This document shows positions 26,127 through 35,549 of a DNA stretch of 64,000 bases, piece by piece. Every line of letters begins with the position of its first letter. The stretch's first letter is position 1. The position numbers and the translations under genes are program-made. This stretch comes from Aestuariibius sp. HNIBRBA575. Its GTDB lineage: Bacteria > Pseudomonadota > Alphaproteobacteria > Rhodobacterales > Rhodobacteraceae. The stretch covers positions 2,135,501 through 2,199,500 of the forward strand of contig NZ_CP162414.1 in NCBI RefSeq assembly GCF_040932005.1, given 5' to 3'. The notes below the pieces were generated by a model. That model saw only the letters and a list, made by a program, of their open reading frames with translations, did no database searches and had not been told where the DNA came from.

Positions 26127-29100
26127 TCAGATAATGACGTTGATATCGTCGTCGATAATCACCGTCCCGCCTTCGTCTCCGAGGCTGTAGATATCGTAGG
26201 TGCTGCCGTCGATTGTTGCACTTTGACCGGTTGCCAATGCACCCGACATTGTGACCGTATCGTCCGAACCACCATGCACCGTCAGCGCGTTGCCGTTGTC
26301 AGACAGGTTGTTCAGCATATCAGCCGTCAGAACCAGTTCGCTGTCATCGGCCACTTGCAGATCAATCGCATCCAGGTTGACATCGTTCAGACCTGAACCC
26401 GACAGATCAACCGCGTTGGTGCCGCTTTCGTTGGCCACAAACAAGGTCGAGCTGGAATTGCCGGACGTATCTTCTGCGCTGACAATCAGATGCGACCCGT
26501 CGGGTGTATCTGTGTTGAAGTCAAAGAAGATCCGATCGCCCAGATCAAACTGGCTGCTGGACAGGTCAGAAACGTTACCCGCATTGTCCAGTTCGGACAC
26601 AGACAGGGTTTCGCCATTGTCATCCACAAACACGCCGCCGATGCCGCTGCCGCTTTCGTTGATCGAGTCGATCATCGGTGTTTCGGGCACGGTTGTATCA
26701 ACGCGGAACGTATCCGTGATGGATGCGGTGTTACCCACAGCATCTGTCGCATCGATGGTGACGTTTGCGGTGTAATCCCCGGCGGGCACTTCGGCTGCGG
26801 TGAAATCCACGCTCCAGTTGCCAGCGCCATCAACCGTCGCTGCGCGTGTGACGCCTTCGAATGTGACGTTCACGCTGGACCCGACTTCGACCATACCGGT
26901 CAATGTCAGACCATCGCTGGCCTCAACGAAGTTGACGATGTTGTCGCCCTCAACAGGATCCGTTGCCGACAATGTGTTGACGATTGTGTCGACCTCAACG
27001 CTGTCGGTGATGGTTTCAACATTGCCAGCCCGGTCAGTTGCTGTCGCGGTGACCGTTTGCACGCTTTCGCCTGCTGGAATGTCGGATGCCGCAAAATTGG
27101 CGGTCCATGTGCCGCTGGCCGTTGCCAGAACCGTTTGGGTTGCCCCGCCCAGTTCCACAACCACAACAGAATGAGGCTCCACAGTGCCGGAAACGGTCAC
27201 ACCATCGGTGGCTTCTGCACCGCTGATGATGTCATCGCCTTCGATTGGGCCATTCATGGTAAAGTTATCAACCTGCGTGTCGATATGAACGGTGTCGGCC
27301 ACTTCTTTGAAGTTACCAGCCGCATCCGTGATCGACGCTGTGATCGCCGCGTCATAGGTGCCGGTGGGCACTTCTGATGCGGAATAGGTTGTGGACCATG
27401 CGCCGTTTGCACCGGCCATCACCTGATGGGATACGCCACCCAAAGTGACCGTTACGATCAGACCCGGTGTTGCTGTCCCGGAAATAATCACACCGTCTGC
27501 GGCTTCGACACCGTTGACAACGTCATCAATTTCAATCGGTTGGCTGGACAATGCCACATCGCCTGCAACGGTGTCGACATTGACCGTTTCGGTCAGGGTC
27601 GATGTGTTGCCCGCCGCATCTGTTGCGGAAATCACGATATCGCTCTGATATTCGCCCTCAGCCAATGTGTTGGCCGCGAAATTCACGGTCCAGTTGCCAT
27701 TGGCATCCACAGACGCTGCCTGAGTAGAGCCACCCATGGTTACCATCACGGTGGACCCAGCTTCGACGGTGCCGGTCAATGTGATGGGCTGCCCTACTTC
27801 GGCGGCATTGATGTAGCCATCGCCATTGGTAGGATCGCTGCCATGTGTCAGCGGATCAACCAGCGTGTCAAAGGTCACTGTGCCCGATGTCATCGCCACG
27901 TTGCCAAAGCTGTCTGTTGCGGTCACGTCAACGCCCGCATCCAATTCGCCGCTTGGCAATTCATAGGATGCGAAATCAACGGACCAAGACCCGTCAGCAC
28001 CGGCTGTTGTTGTATGTGTGAACCCGTTCATGACGACGGACACAGCAGATCCAGCCTGCGCTGTCCCGGTCAAGGTCACGCCATCGCTGGCCTCAACCAT
28101 GTTGACCACGCCGTCGCCTTCGATCCCGGATGTGTTCAGGGTTACGGTGGCTTCGGTATCGATCTGAACCGTGCCGGATGCAGTTGCGCTGTTGCCCGCA
28201 GCATCTGTTGCAACCGCAGTCACGGTAGCCTCATATGTGCCTGCCGCCACTTCGGCCGCAGTAAAGGTCGATGACCATGATCCATCCGCACCAGCGGTCA
28301 CGGTATGCGTTGCATCGCCAAAGGTCACAACAACAGTTGCGCCCGCTTGGGCTGTGCCGGTCACTTCCATGCCAGCGGCATGTTCCACACCGTTCACCAT
28401 GCCGTCGCCACCGATGGTCGCAGACGAAACAGTAACCGAAGTTTCTGTATCAATAACAAGGGTATCGGTGATGGAGTTCATGTTGCCATGCGCATCTGTC
28501 GACGTCACGGTGACGTCCAGATCGTATTCTCCGCCTGCGATCACGCCCGCACCCAGTGCCAGCGACCAGCTGGACCCTTCGACGACGGCGTCATATGTCT
28601 GACCGTCGATCAGAACCGATACGGTTGACCCGGCTTCGACCGTGCCGTTCAGTGTCACACCGTCAGAATTTTCGACCGCATTAACGGTGCCGTCAATTTC
28701 AACGGTTGAGGCGTCAAATTCCAGACCGGCGATTGTGTCGACAACCAAAACATCCGTGATGGTCGATGAACCGTTATCATTGGTGATGGTGACAGAAACC
28801 GGTGTTTCATATTCGCCGCCAATCACTTGGGTGGAATCAAACACAACATCCCAGGTCCCGTCTTCACCGACGATCACCTCTTGGGTGGCGTCGCCGATGG
28901 TGACAACAACAGTTGCACCCGCATCACCAGTCCCACCGATTTCGACGCCGTCTGAATGATCTTCGTCATTAACCACGTGACCCACGGATTCTGTACCATG
29001 GGTGATCGCAACAACCGGGGCTGATGGATTGGATCCACCGCCACCACCGCCACCACCGATGATCACGGCACCAACACCGGCCGCCGCAGCCGCCGCACCA

Positions 29101-29576
29101 GCGCCACCAAATCCTCCAAGCGCCATCAAAGGCGTGGCCAACATGCCAACCTCTGGATCGCCACCAACATAAGCGTCAGCCAGCATCACATCAGGTTCGC
29201 GCATAAAGTAAAGCGACTCGTCCGCGCCCCATTTCCCAGCAATCTCTGCTTCGGAATATTGCGCGTAATACATTCCGGTGCCATCTGCGACCAGATCCAC
29301 CTCGGCCAAGGCCCCGCCAGATGACAGGAACAACCGGTTTTCGGCAATTCCGTCTGTGGCAAAGAAACCTTCGACTGTGACAACACGCCCATCGATCAGC
29401 GTCACTTCTAGTGCCTGACCCTGACGTGAATACGACGTTACCTGACTGGCATGCAGGTTGAGCGATACATCAGCATCGGCCCCAACTACAATTGAATCGG
29501 GTGCGCCGTCTCCGGCAACAACGCCGCGTTGAATAGTGCCCGCACTCGTGCGGACAACGAAATTAATCGCTGACAT
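26127..29576 (-). CDS. Large Ig-like repeat adhesin, probable type I secretion substrate (BapA-prefix type)
   Basis: 1149 residues, very acidic and free of Cys-rich motifs. Residues 1 to about 135 match the BapA/LapF prefix-like domain (YSRQGQALEVTLIDG, then NRLFLSSGGALAEVDL). Residues about 146-173 are a hydrophobic Ala/Gly helix, followed by an eight-glycine run. Eight tandem Ig-like repeats of 96-98 residues follow (186 to about 961), each ending in a VDT-type strand. The last 188 residues have repeat-free beta segments and end DDDINVII, a typical C-terminal type I secretion signal. It is the first gene of the operon with its TolC, ABC and HlyD partners. A role in attachment or biofilm is inferred from the family. 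Confidence 0.88.
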   Translation of the reverse strand: MSAINFVVRTSAGTIQRGVVAGDGAPDSIVVGADADVSLNLHASQVTSYSRQGQALEVTLIDGRVVTVEGFFATDGIAENRLFLSSGGALAEVDLVADGTGMYYAQYSEAEIAGKWGADESLYFMREPDVMLADAYVGGDPEVGMLATPLMALGGFGGAGAAAAAAGVGAVIIGGGGGGGGSNPSAPVVAITHGTESVGHVVNDEDHSDGVEIGGTGDAGATVVVTIGDATQEVIVGEDGTWDVVFDSTQVIGGEYETPVSVTITNDNGSSTITDVLVVDTIAGLEFDASTVEIDGTVNAVENSDGVTLNGTVEAGSTVSVLIDGQTYDAVVEGSSWSLALGAGVIAGGEYDLDVTVTSTDAHGNMNSITDTLVIDTETSVTVSSATIGGDGMVNGVEHAAGMEVTGTAQAGATVVVTFGDATHTVTAGADGSWSSTFTAAEVAAGTYEATVTAVATDAAGNSATASGTVQIDTEATVTLNTSGIEGDGVVNMVEASDGVTLTGTAQAGSAVSVVMNGFTHTTTAGADGSWSVDFASYELPSGELDAGVDVTATDSFGNVAMTSGTVTFDTLVDPLTHGSDPTNGDGYINAAEVGQPITLTGTVEAGSTVMVTMGGSTQAASVDANGNWTVNFAANTLAEGEYQSDIVISATDAAGNTSTLTETVNVDTVAGDVALSSQPIEIDDVVNGVEAADGVIISGTATPGLIVTVTLGGVSHQVMAGANGAWSTTYSASEVPTGTYDAAITASITDAAGNFKEVADTVHIDTQVDNFTMNGPIEGDDIISGAEATDGVTVSGTVEPHSVVVVELGGATQTVLATASGTWTANFAASDIPAGESVQTVTATATDRAGNVETITDSVEVDTIVNTLSATDPVEGDNIVNFVEASDGLTLTGMVEVGSSVNVTFEGVTRAATVDGAGNWSVDFTAAEVPAGDYTANVTIDATDAVGNTASITDTFRVDTTVPETPMIDSINESGSGIGGVFVDDNGETLSVSELDNAGNVSDLSSSQFDLGDRIFFDFNTDTPDGSHLIVSAEDTSGNSSSTLFVANESGTNAVDLSGSGLNDVNLDAIDLQVADDSELVLTADMLNNLSDNGNALTVHGGSDDTVTMSGALATGQSATIDGSTYDIYSLGDEGGTVIIDDDINVII
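26694..29021 (-). repeat. Eight tandem coding repeats (Ig-like domains) in the adhesin
   Basis: Each unit is about 290 bases. Recurring cores are EGD-VN-VEASDGVTLTGT, AGSTV-V and ADGSW, then ATDAAGN and a closing VDT. The units at about 28.0-28.7 kb and 26.7-27.2 kb differ most. The repeats are diverged rather than identical, so recent expansion is not evident. Confidence 0.85.
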
Positions 29577-29741
29577 GGTACTCGCTCCGCCTCATACTGC
29601 GGCTCAGAACTGCTCGGCCGCATTTTTTGTACAATTTATTGACACCCAACCTAGACGGAACGAATCGGTATTTCTAGGGGGAATTTTCCAAAATATCGGA
29701 CCGATGCCCGATTTTCGCTACATTTTCGCCACAGTTTCGCC

Positions 29742-30623
29742 TTATGCGGCAACACGATCTCTTGAGGTGCGCAACTTTTCACGCGCAACATTCAGCGCAG
29801 CCCCCAATAAAATCAGGTATGCACTAATATAGAGCCACATCAAAAGCGCAACCACAGCGCCCAATGATCCGTAGACTTCGTTGTAGCTGCCAAAATTCGC
29901 CAAATATTCCGAAAACCCCACCGACGCGCCCAACCACAACACAACTGCAACACCTGCCCCCGGTGTTATCCAATGCAGGCGTGCTTTGGTTCGGTTGGGG
30001 CCAAATCGATACAACATCCCTAGCGCCATCACCAATGCCACCAAAGCCGCCACCCAGCGCAAAGCATCGATCATTGGCAGGCTTTCCATTGTGGCTGGTA
30101 AAAACGCCAACACGATGGGGGCAATGATCACCACGCTCATCGCCGTGAGGGCCAGCCCGATCAGGCATAGTGTCATCAACAGCGCCACCAACGTATGCCA
30201 TAATCCGTGACGGTTTGGATGCCCAAATACGGCGTTTAATCCGCGGATCAGCGATGCAACCCCGGCCCGCGCCGACCAGAGCGCCACCAACACCGACAAT
30301 ATAGATGCCAATCCCAATGTATCAGGCCGCGCCTGTAACAACCGGGTCAACTGGTCCACCACGATCACATAGGCAGAGGCTGGCATGATGTCTTGCATCA
30401 GCTCAACCTGCGCCAAAACCAGCGCCGGATCCGCAACCAACCCAAACAGGGCCACAATCGCTGCCAATCCCGGAAAAATCGACAGGATCGCAAAAAAGGC
30501 AACGCCCGCAGAAATCAGGGACAGGTTGCACTCTGACGTAATCACATAGGTTTCGCGCGCCAATGCGACAGGATAGGACTTCAATATCTGCATTTGGGCC
30601 TCAAATTCCTTTGTGTCCTTCAT
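29742..30623 (-). CDS. YihY/BrkB-family membrane protein
   Basis: 293 residues from the ATG at 30623; the open frame reaches a TTG at 30671 but that extension is Cys-rich and not family-like. Six hydrophobic helices with family segments SLISAGVAFFAILSIFPGLAAIVALFGL near the start, SILVALWSARAGVASLIRGLNAVFG and GSLGAVVALLMWLYISAYLILLGA near the end. It was once called ribonuclease BN, but the family are inner-membrane proteins of uncertain function. It lies between the adhesin promoter and a divergent kinase gene. Confidence 0.87.
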   Translation of the reverse strand: MKDTKEFEAQMQILKSYPVALARETYVITSECNLSLISAGVAFFAILSIFPGLAAIVALFGLVADPALVLAQVELMQDIMPASAYVIVVDQLTRLLQARPDTLGLASILSVLVALWSARAGVASLIRGLNAVFGHPNRHGLWHTLVALLMTLCLIGLALTAMSVVIIAPIVLAFLPATMESLPMIDALRWVAALVALVMALGMLYRFGPNRTKARLHWITPGAGVAVVLWLGASVGFSEYLANFGSYNEVYGSLGAVVALLMWLYISAYLILLGAALNVAREKLRTSRDRVAA

Positions 30624-30732
30624 GCCATTCTTGCGACCAGCGCAACAGGCGGAAAATTGTACGTCGGGCAAAGCATCCCTCGCGCCTGCTGCAACCTTGG
30701 GTTAGCCTGTCCCAAAAAGGCAGGAGCAAGCA

Positions 30733-31356
30733 GTGAGCACCTTGATCGATCAAGTCGGTGAAATGGCCGATGCTATTCATGAGGCACGTGTGGGACAGGC
30801 CCGGTTGGTTGTGGCCTTGTCCGGCGCGCCGGGTGTAGGGAAATCCACCCTCGCCGCAGAGGTTGCCAAACGTCTAAACGTCCAGAAATGTTCCGCGATT
30901 GTTGTTCCGCAGGATGGGTTCCATCTGGACAATCGGCTGCTGGAACATCGCAATCTGTTACAACGAAAAGGCAGCCCCGCCAGCTTTGATTCCGCTGGTT
31001 TTCTGCATCTGGTGCGGCGTTTAAAAACCCCCGCCGGTGTTGTGTTTCCGATTTTTGATCGGGCCAAAGACATTGCCATCGCAGGTGCCGGGCATGTCCC
31101 CGCTGAATGTCAGGTGGTCATCGTCGAGGGCAATTATGTGTTGCTGGACGAAGCGCCATGGTCTGATCTTGCGCCGCTTTGGGATTTAACCGTGTCGTTG
31201 CACTTGCCCCTGCCCGATTTACGCGCAAGGTTGATCCAACGCTGGCTCGACCAAGGCCTAAGCCGGGCAGCGGCCACGCGGCGTGCAGAACAAAACGATA
31301 TCCCCAATGCCGAACGGGTCAGTGCACGCGAATTGCCTGCTGATATCGTTCTTTAG
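30733..31356 (+). CDS. P-loop nucleoside/sugar kinase-like protein (uridine kinase/YggC type)
   Basis: A 207-residue cytoplasmic P-loop protein from a GTG with AGGAGCAAGCA before it. Walker A is SGAPGVGKST (about 30-39), PQDGFHLDN is the phosphate-acceptor pocket typical of the uridine kinase/pantothenate kinase-like family, and VVIVEGNYVLLDEAPW is the second Walker region. The C-terminal lid contains RLIQRWLDQGLSRAAATRRAEQND. E. coli YggC and fructose-linked kinases share this pattern. The substrate is not evident. It precedes DUF1045 and phnM on the same strand but is 160 bases away. Confidence 0.8.
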   Translation: MSTLIDQVGEMADAIHEARVGQARLVVALSGAPGVGKSTLAAEVAKRLNVQKCSAIVVPQDGFHLDNRLLEHRNLLQRKGSPASFDSAGFLHLVRRLKTPAGVVFPIFDRAKDIAIAGAGHVPAECQVVIVEGNYVLLDEAPWSDLAPLWDLTVSLHLPLPDLRARLIQRWLDQGLSRAAATRRAEQNDIPNAERVSARELPADIVL

Positions 31357-31516
31357 GTCACGGATATGAGCATGGGCCAACTGACAATGGCCCGCAGCAA
31401 CAGATGTAGCCAAACGACATATCCTCTGACAAAATACGCTTATATTTTGAAGAAATGTTTCGTTTGTCATCTGCATATCATTTTCTGGGTTCATTCCAGC
31501 ATTGAAAGGGGCACCC

Positions 31517-32209
31517 ATGTCTGATTTCACGCGATTTGCACTATATTACGTACCAGAACCCGGTGCTTTGGCCGATTTTGGCGCATCCTGGTTGGGCTGG
31601 GATTTGGTCAAAGCGGAAAAGGTCGCAGCCCCCGAATTTCCGGGCCTTTCCGCCAACCACATTCATAAATTGACCCAAACGCCGCGAAAATACGGGTTTC
31701 ATGGCACTCTGAAACCTCCCTTTAGGCTGGCCAATGGCTGTGATTTGACCGGGTTGGATGCGGCGGTCCGACAGGTTGCACAGACCTTGCAGGCCACGGA
31801 AATGACCGCGTTAAAATTGGATCGGATAAACGGTTTTCTGGCCCTGACACCCGTTGGCGACACAACAGGTCTAAATGCCATTGCGCAGCGCTGTGTCGAA
31901 AAACTAGATCCCTTTCGCGCGCCCAGCACCGAAGAAGAGCTGGAACGCCGACGCAAAACACCTTTGACGCCGGTGCAGGATGCCAACCTGTTATTGTGGG
32001 GGTATCCTTATGTCTTTGACGATTTCAGGTTTCACATCACGTTGACCGGGCAAATGGACCCGGCACGTGCGCAGGATTTGCGGTATATCCTTGCCACCTA
32101 CCTAGACGAATTCCTGCCGCGTCCGTTCTGTCTGGATCAGATTGCGCTGGTCGGGGAACGGCCAGATGGACGGTTTCAACTGATCCAACGCTATGATCTG
32201 ACCGGGTAA
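31517..32209 (+). CDS. DUF1045 protein of phosphonate metabolism (2H phosphoesterase-like)
   Basis: 230 residues from the ATG at 31517 (AAAGGGG site); an in-frame TTG lies 15 bases earlier. The family (TIGR03223) is found with carbon-phosphorus lyase genes. Visible markers are RFALYYVPEPG at the start, two histidine motifs of the 2H type (KYGFHGTLKPPF and FRFHITLTG) and GFLALTP. The two HxTL-like motifs suggest a cyclic phosphodiesterase-like fold. It lies upstream of phnM with a 174-base gap. No other phn gene is present here. Confidence 0.85.
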   Translation: MSDFTRFALYYVPEPGALADFGASWLGWDLVKAEKVAAPEFPGLSANHIHKLTQTPRKYGFHGTLKPPFRLANGCDLTGLDAAVRQVAQTLQATEMTALKLDRINGFLALTPVGDTTGLNAIAQRCVEKLDPFRAPSTEEELERRRKTPLTPVQDANLLLWGYPYVFDDFRFHITLTGQMDPARAQDLRYILATYLDEFLPRPFCLDQIALVGERPDGRFQLIQRYDLTG

Positions 32210-32383
32210 TATCCGACAAAGCCCAGTTCCGGCCCAGATTTTAGGGCCGAAACCTGTACAGCCCAGCGATCAAAAGGGATGGCATTCATTGGCTTTGTTT
32301 CAGGAATAACATCCAGCCGTCACATAGACGAAACATCCGCTTTGTAGGGTCGACAAAACACAAACCACCCCACGAGCAGTCAC

Positions 32384-33565
32384 ATGAAATACCGGCTACC
32401 CCCATTGCGTCTGACAGGCGCGACGATCCTTCGGGACAATGAATTGCAGGATCGTTCACTTGCAATTGCAGATGGGCGGATCACCAAGGGCAGCTATCGG
32501 GCGGTGGATTTGTCGGGGTATTACATCCTACCGGGGATCATTGACCTGCATGGGGATGTGATCGATCGACATATGGCGCCCGATGCAACATCCCCACAAT
32601 CTATGATGGCTGGATTGGCGGGCGTGGACCGGGACGCCGCCGCCAATGGCGTCACCACCGCATGGGTGGCGCAACATTGGTCCTGGCAGGGCGGCAGGCA
32701 CGGCCCGGATACCGCCGAGGCCATGCTGCAAGCGCGCGATGCCTATGCCACAGACGCCATGACCGATTTGCGGGTGCAATTGCGCTTTGAAACTCACACA
32801 TTTGACAGCACTGATCGATTGCTGCGGGCTGTGCGCCAGCATCGCGTGGATTATGTGATGTTCCAAAACAGTTTGGACAAAGCCCTATTGATGAAGGATA
32901 TCGACCCTGACGGGTTCGCCACAAAGGCGCGCGCATTGGGATGGCCCCCAATCGAATACGGGCAAATCGTCAATGAGGCGCGCAAACGTGACCAAGAAGT
33001 GCCGCGCCGATTGTGTAAAATGGCCGAAGCCTTTGATCTAATGAAAACAATTTACGGGTCACATAATGATCCAGATGGTGAAACCCGCGAAATGTACGCC
33101 ATGTTAGGCGCGCGCATTTGCGAAATTCCCACGACATTTTCCGCAGCATCCGTGGCGCGCGCGGTCGGGGACCCGGTGCTGATGGGTGCACCCGATGTCC
33201 TGCGCAAAGCAACGCAAACGGGCCACGTTTCAGCCATGTCTCTGATCAAGGCCAGCAAATGCGACGCGCTTGTTTCGCAGTCCTTTTATCCTGCTCTCAG
33301 TCAGGCGGCCTTTGCCCTGGTGGATCAGAACCTAAAATCCCTGCCCGCCGCATGGAGGATGATTTCGCAAACCCCAGCATCTATTCTGCGCCTGACGGAT
33401 CGCGGCATCATCGACATCGGAAAACGCGCGGATCTGGCGATCGTAAACAAAACCACCCGCAGGGTTGAGGCCACGATTTCGAACGGGCGTTTGTCCCATC
33501 TATTTGGCGAAGCTGCCTATCGGTTTGTCAGCGGCCAAACGATAAACAGCATGGCTGCGGAATAG
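32384..33565 (+). CDS. phnM: Alpha-D-ribose 1-methylphosphonate 5-triphosphate diphosphatase
   Basis: A 393-residue amidohydrolase-fold enzyme. In the carbon-phosphorus lyase pathway it releases pyrophosphate from ribose-methylphosphonate triphosphate made by PhnGHIL. The metal motif is DLHGDVIDRH (about 54-63), and KADLAIV-type C-terminal segments (GKRADLAIVNK) are typical. The length fits the family (about 380). The ATG has only a weak ribosome site. PhnG, H, I, J, K and L are absent from the window, so either the pathway genes are elsewhere or this copy is separated from them. Confidence 0.88.
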   Translation: MKYRLPPLRLTGATILRDNELQDRSLAIADGRITKGSYRAVDLSGYYILPGIIDLHGDVIDRHMAPDATSPQSMMAGLAGVDRDAAANGVTTAWVAQHWSWQGGRHGPDTAEAMLQARDAYATDAMTDLRVQLRFETHTFDSTDRLLRAVRQHRVDYVMFQNSLDKALLMKDIDPDGFATKARALGWPPIEYGQIVNEARKRDQEVPRRLCKMAEAFDLMKTIYGSHNDPDGETREMYAMLGARICEIPTTFSAASVARAVGDPVLMGAPDVLRKATQTGHVSAMSLIKASKCDALVSQSFYPALSQAAFALVDQNLKSLPAAWRMISQTPASILRLTDRGIIDIGKRADLAIVNKTTRRVEATISNGRLSHLFGEAAYRFVSGQTINSMAAE

Positions 33566-33580
33566 GATGTCGGGGCAGAT

Positions 33581-34996
33581 TTAGGCGTTCAAATCCTCAA
33601 CCAGGTTTTGATGTTTGCGCATTTCGGTCAGGCATTCCCCAAAACGGGTCACATTCTGCGCCGCCAGTATGGGCAGCAGATGGGACAGAACCTGTGCAGT
33701 TGCCACCGCGTCGCCCAATGCGGTGTGGCGCATGTCAGGCGGGATCGTCACCGATAACCGATCCGACAAAGCGTCCAGCGTATGCACGTCATGCGCCCCA
33801 AAAACCACCGCCGACAGCAGGACCGTGTCCAGGACCGGATGTTCAAACGCCAATCCCATTTTTGCGCCGTATCGTTTCAGAAAACTGACATCAAACGGCG
33901 CATTATGTGCCACCAAAACCGCACCTTCGGCAAAGCGGGCAAATTCCGCCACCGCTGCCACCGGATCAAGTGCGCCCTGCACCATGTCATCGGTGATTTT
34001 ATGCACCTTGGTGCTGGCCGCCGGGATCGGGCGGCCGGGATCAACCAACATGTCAAACACTTCGCCTGCAACGATTTTTCCATTGACCACCCGCACAGCG
34101 CCGATCTGAACGATGTCGTCATGTTTTGGGTCTAACCCGGTGGTTTCCGTATCAAACACCACATAGCTGAGCGCGCGCAGATCAGTGGTCGCCAGATCAG
34201 CCCCCTGACCATGAAACAGCAGATCAAAATCATAGGTCAACGGGCGTTCGGCATTGGGATCCAGCGGATCAAGCATCAGCATATAACCGGCATTTGCCCC
34301 ATCCGCGCCCTGCCCCATGGATCGGATATATCCAGTGTAAACCTTGCCCGACACGGTTGAAATTGACACCGCATGGCGCGCCATATCACCGTTTTCCAAT
34401 TCTTCGAGCGCAAATGCGACGCTTTCTTGATCCAGATATTCAAACAGGGATGCATTCAGCCGCGCGGGGGCTTCGGCGGCCAACATTTCCGCCGCCTGCC
34501 CATCATAAAGTACCAATAAATGCGCCGGACTGATGATCATGACGGCTGTGGGAATGCCAGTCAGGATTTCGGCCAACTTTTCCTTTTCCGCCGCCAGTGA
34601 TGCGGTTTGTTGGGCGATCATCTGGGCTGTGTCCATCGTGGATGATGTCAATTGATGGGTCACCGCCGCCATGGCCGGGGCCAGATCCCCCAGATATTTT
34701 GCCTGCCCGACATCGATTTCCTGCCCCACACCCCCATGCGCGCGGGCCCGCATTTGGGCAGCCAGCCGTTCCAATGGACGTGCCACGTTTTCATCAAACA
34801 GCAGCCAAATCCCAGCCGCCAATCCCAACAATCCAAACACCGACACGGCCCCGGCGGTGACAAACGCGGACAGCGCTTTGGGGGTGGCCAATTGCCGGTA
34901 TCCCATCCACAGGCCCAGCCCCATCACAACGCCGCCGCCCACTCCGATCAGTGCAAAAAACAGCAGGATCCGAAATCTGAGCGACAGGCGGTGCAT
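33581..34996 (-). CDS. Membrane-anchored DEDDh 3'-5' exonuclease with sensor-like N-terminus
   Basis: 471 residues from the ATG at 34996, two bases after the upstream stop. Two transmembrane helices (about 8-30 and 45-67) and a HAMP-like segment precede a PAS-like region (about 145-250). The C-terminal DnaQ-type exonuclease (about 280-455) has FDTETTGLDP, HNAPFDVSFL and RHTALGDA, the DEDDh catalytic set. This is a signal-transduction layout in which the kinase is replaced by an exonuclease. It is the last gene of the acs operon, and similar genes sit with DUF294 and actP in other proteobacteria. Whether DNA or RNA is the target is unknown. Confidence 0.85.
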   Translation of the reverse strand: MHRLSLRFRILLFFALIGVGGGVVMGLGLWMGYRQLATPKALSAFVTAGAVSVFGLLGLAAGIWLLFDENVARPLERLAAQMRARAHGGVGQEIDVGQAKYLGDLAPAMAAVTHQLTSSTMDTAQMIAQQTASLAAEKEKLAEILTGIPTAVMIISPAHLLVLYDGQAAEMLAAEAPARLNASLFEYLDQESVAFALEELENGDMARHAVSISTVSGKVYTGYIRSMGQGADGANAGYMLMLDPLDPNAERPLTYDFDLLFHGQGADLATTDLRALSYVVFDTETTGLDPKHDDIVQIGAVRVVNGKIVAGEVFDMLVDPGRPIPAASTKVHKITDDMVQGALDPVAAVAEFARFAEGAVLVAHNAPFDVSFLKRYGAKMGLAFEHPVLDTVLLSAVVFGAHDVHTLDALSDRLSVTIPPDMRHTALGDAVATAQVLSHLLPILAAQNVTRFGECLTEMRKHQNLVEDLNA

Positions 34997-34997
34997 C

Positions 34998-35522
34998 TCA
35001 GGTCCCCCCGGTGCAGATTGTGGACACAACCGGATCATCCGTGCCCAGCGCGGCCCATGTCATATTGTCCATGCTTCCATCCGCCAAAAACGCCTGCACA
35101 TTGGCCAGTGGTGACAGGCGGCCTTGGGCGCAATCAACCAGCGCGGGCACAACCTGCAACGCCGCCCAGCGCCGGTAAAGATAGGTTTGCGCGATGGCAA
35201 AATCGGGCTGTTCCTGGTTGCGCAACACGCTGTCCACATCCACCGCCACAAAGCTGGACGTCATCGGATAGAAAAATGTCCAAGGCCGAAACAGCGCGGC
35301 GTCGGATGCGGTGGATGCAACGGTCAGACCGTCCGCCAATGCGCGTTCTGTGCGTTCAAACCAGCCATATTCCAGTGAAATCGTTGCCGCGATCATCGCA
35401 CAGCCCGCCGCCACCGGCATGACCCATTTCGCCAATCGACCGCCCAGCAATCGGTTCAGTGCATAGACCACCAACCCCGCCAGCGCCCCTGCAAACACGA
35501 TGCCAATCAATTCCAGAAACAT
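34998..35522 (-). CDS. Conserved membrane-anchored protein of the acs/DUF294 cluster, unknown function
   Basis: 174 residues: two N-terminal hydrophobic helices (about 5-24 and 32-50), then a roughly 120-residue region that should face the periplasm, with two Cys near the C-terminus (VDCAQG and STICTGG). I recognise no family. A near-perfect GGGAGGA site precedes the ATG. It lies between the DUF294 gene (27 bases upstream) and the exonuclease gene (one base downstream), which suggests a membrane partner for one of them. Confidence 0.7.
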   Translation of the reverse strand: MFLELIGIVFAGALAGLVVYALNRLLGGRLAKWVMPVAAGCAMIAATISLEYGWFERTERALADGLTVASTASDAALFRPWTFFYPMTSSFVAVDVDSVLRNQEQPDFAIAQTYLYRRWAALQVVPALVDCAQGRLSPLANVQAFLADGSMDNMTWAALGTDDPVVSTICTGGT

Positions 35523-35549
35523 AGTTTTCCTCCCTCATCGGCGAATGGA

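Noticed and set aside
26490..28628. Long open frames antisense to the adhesin
   Set aside because: Cys- and His-rich products without family features, explained by the biased codons of the repeat region on the other strand.
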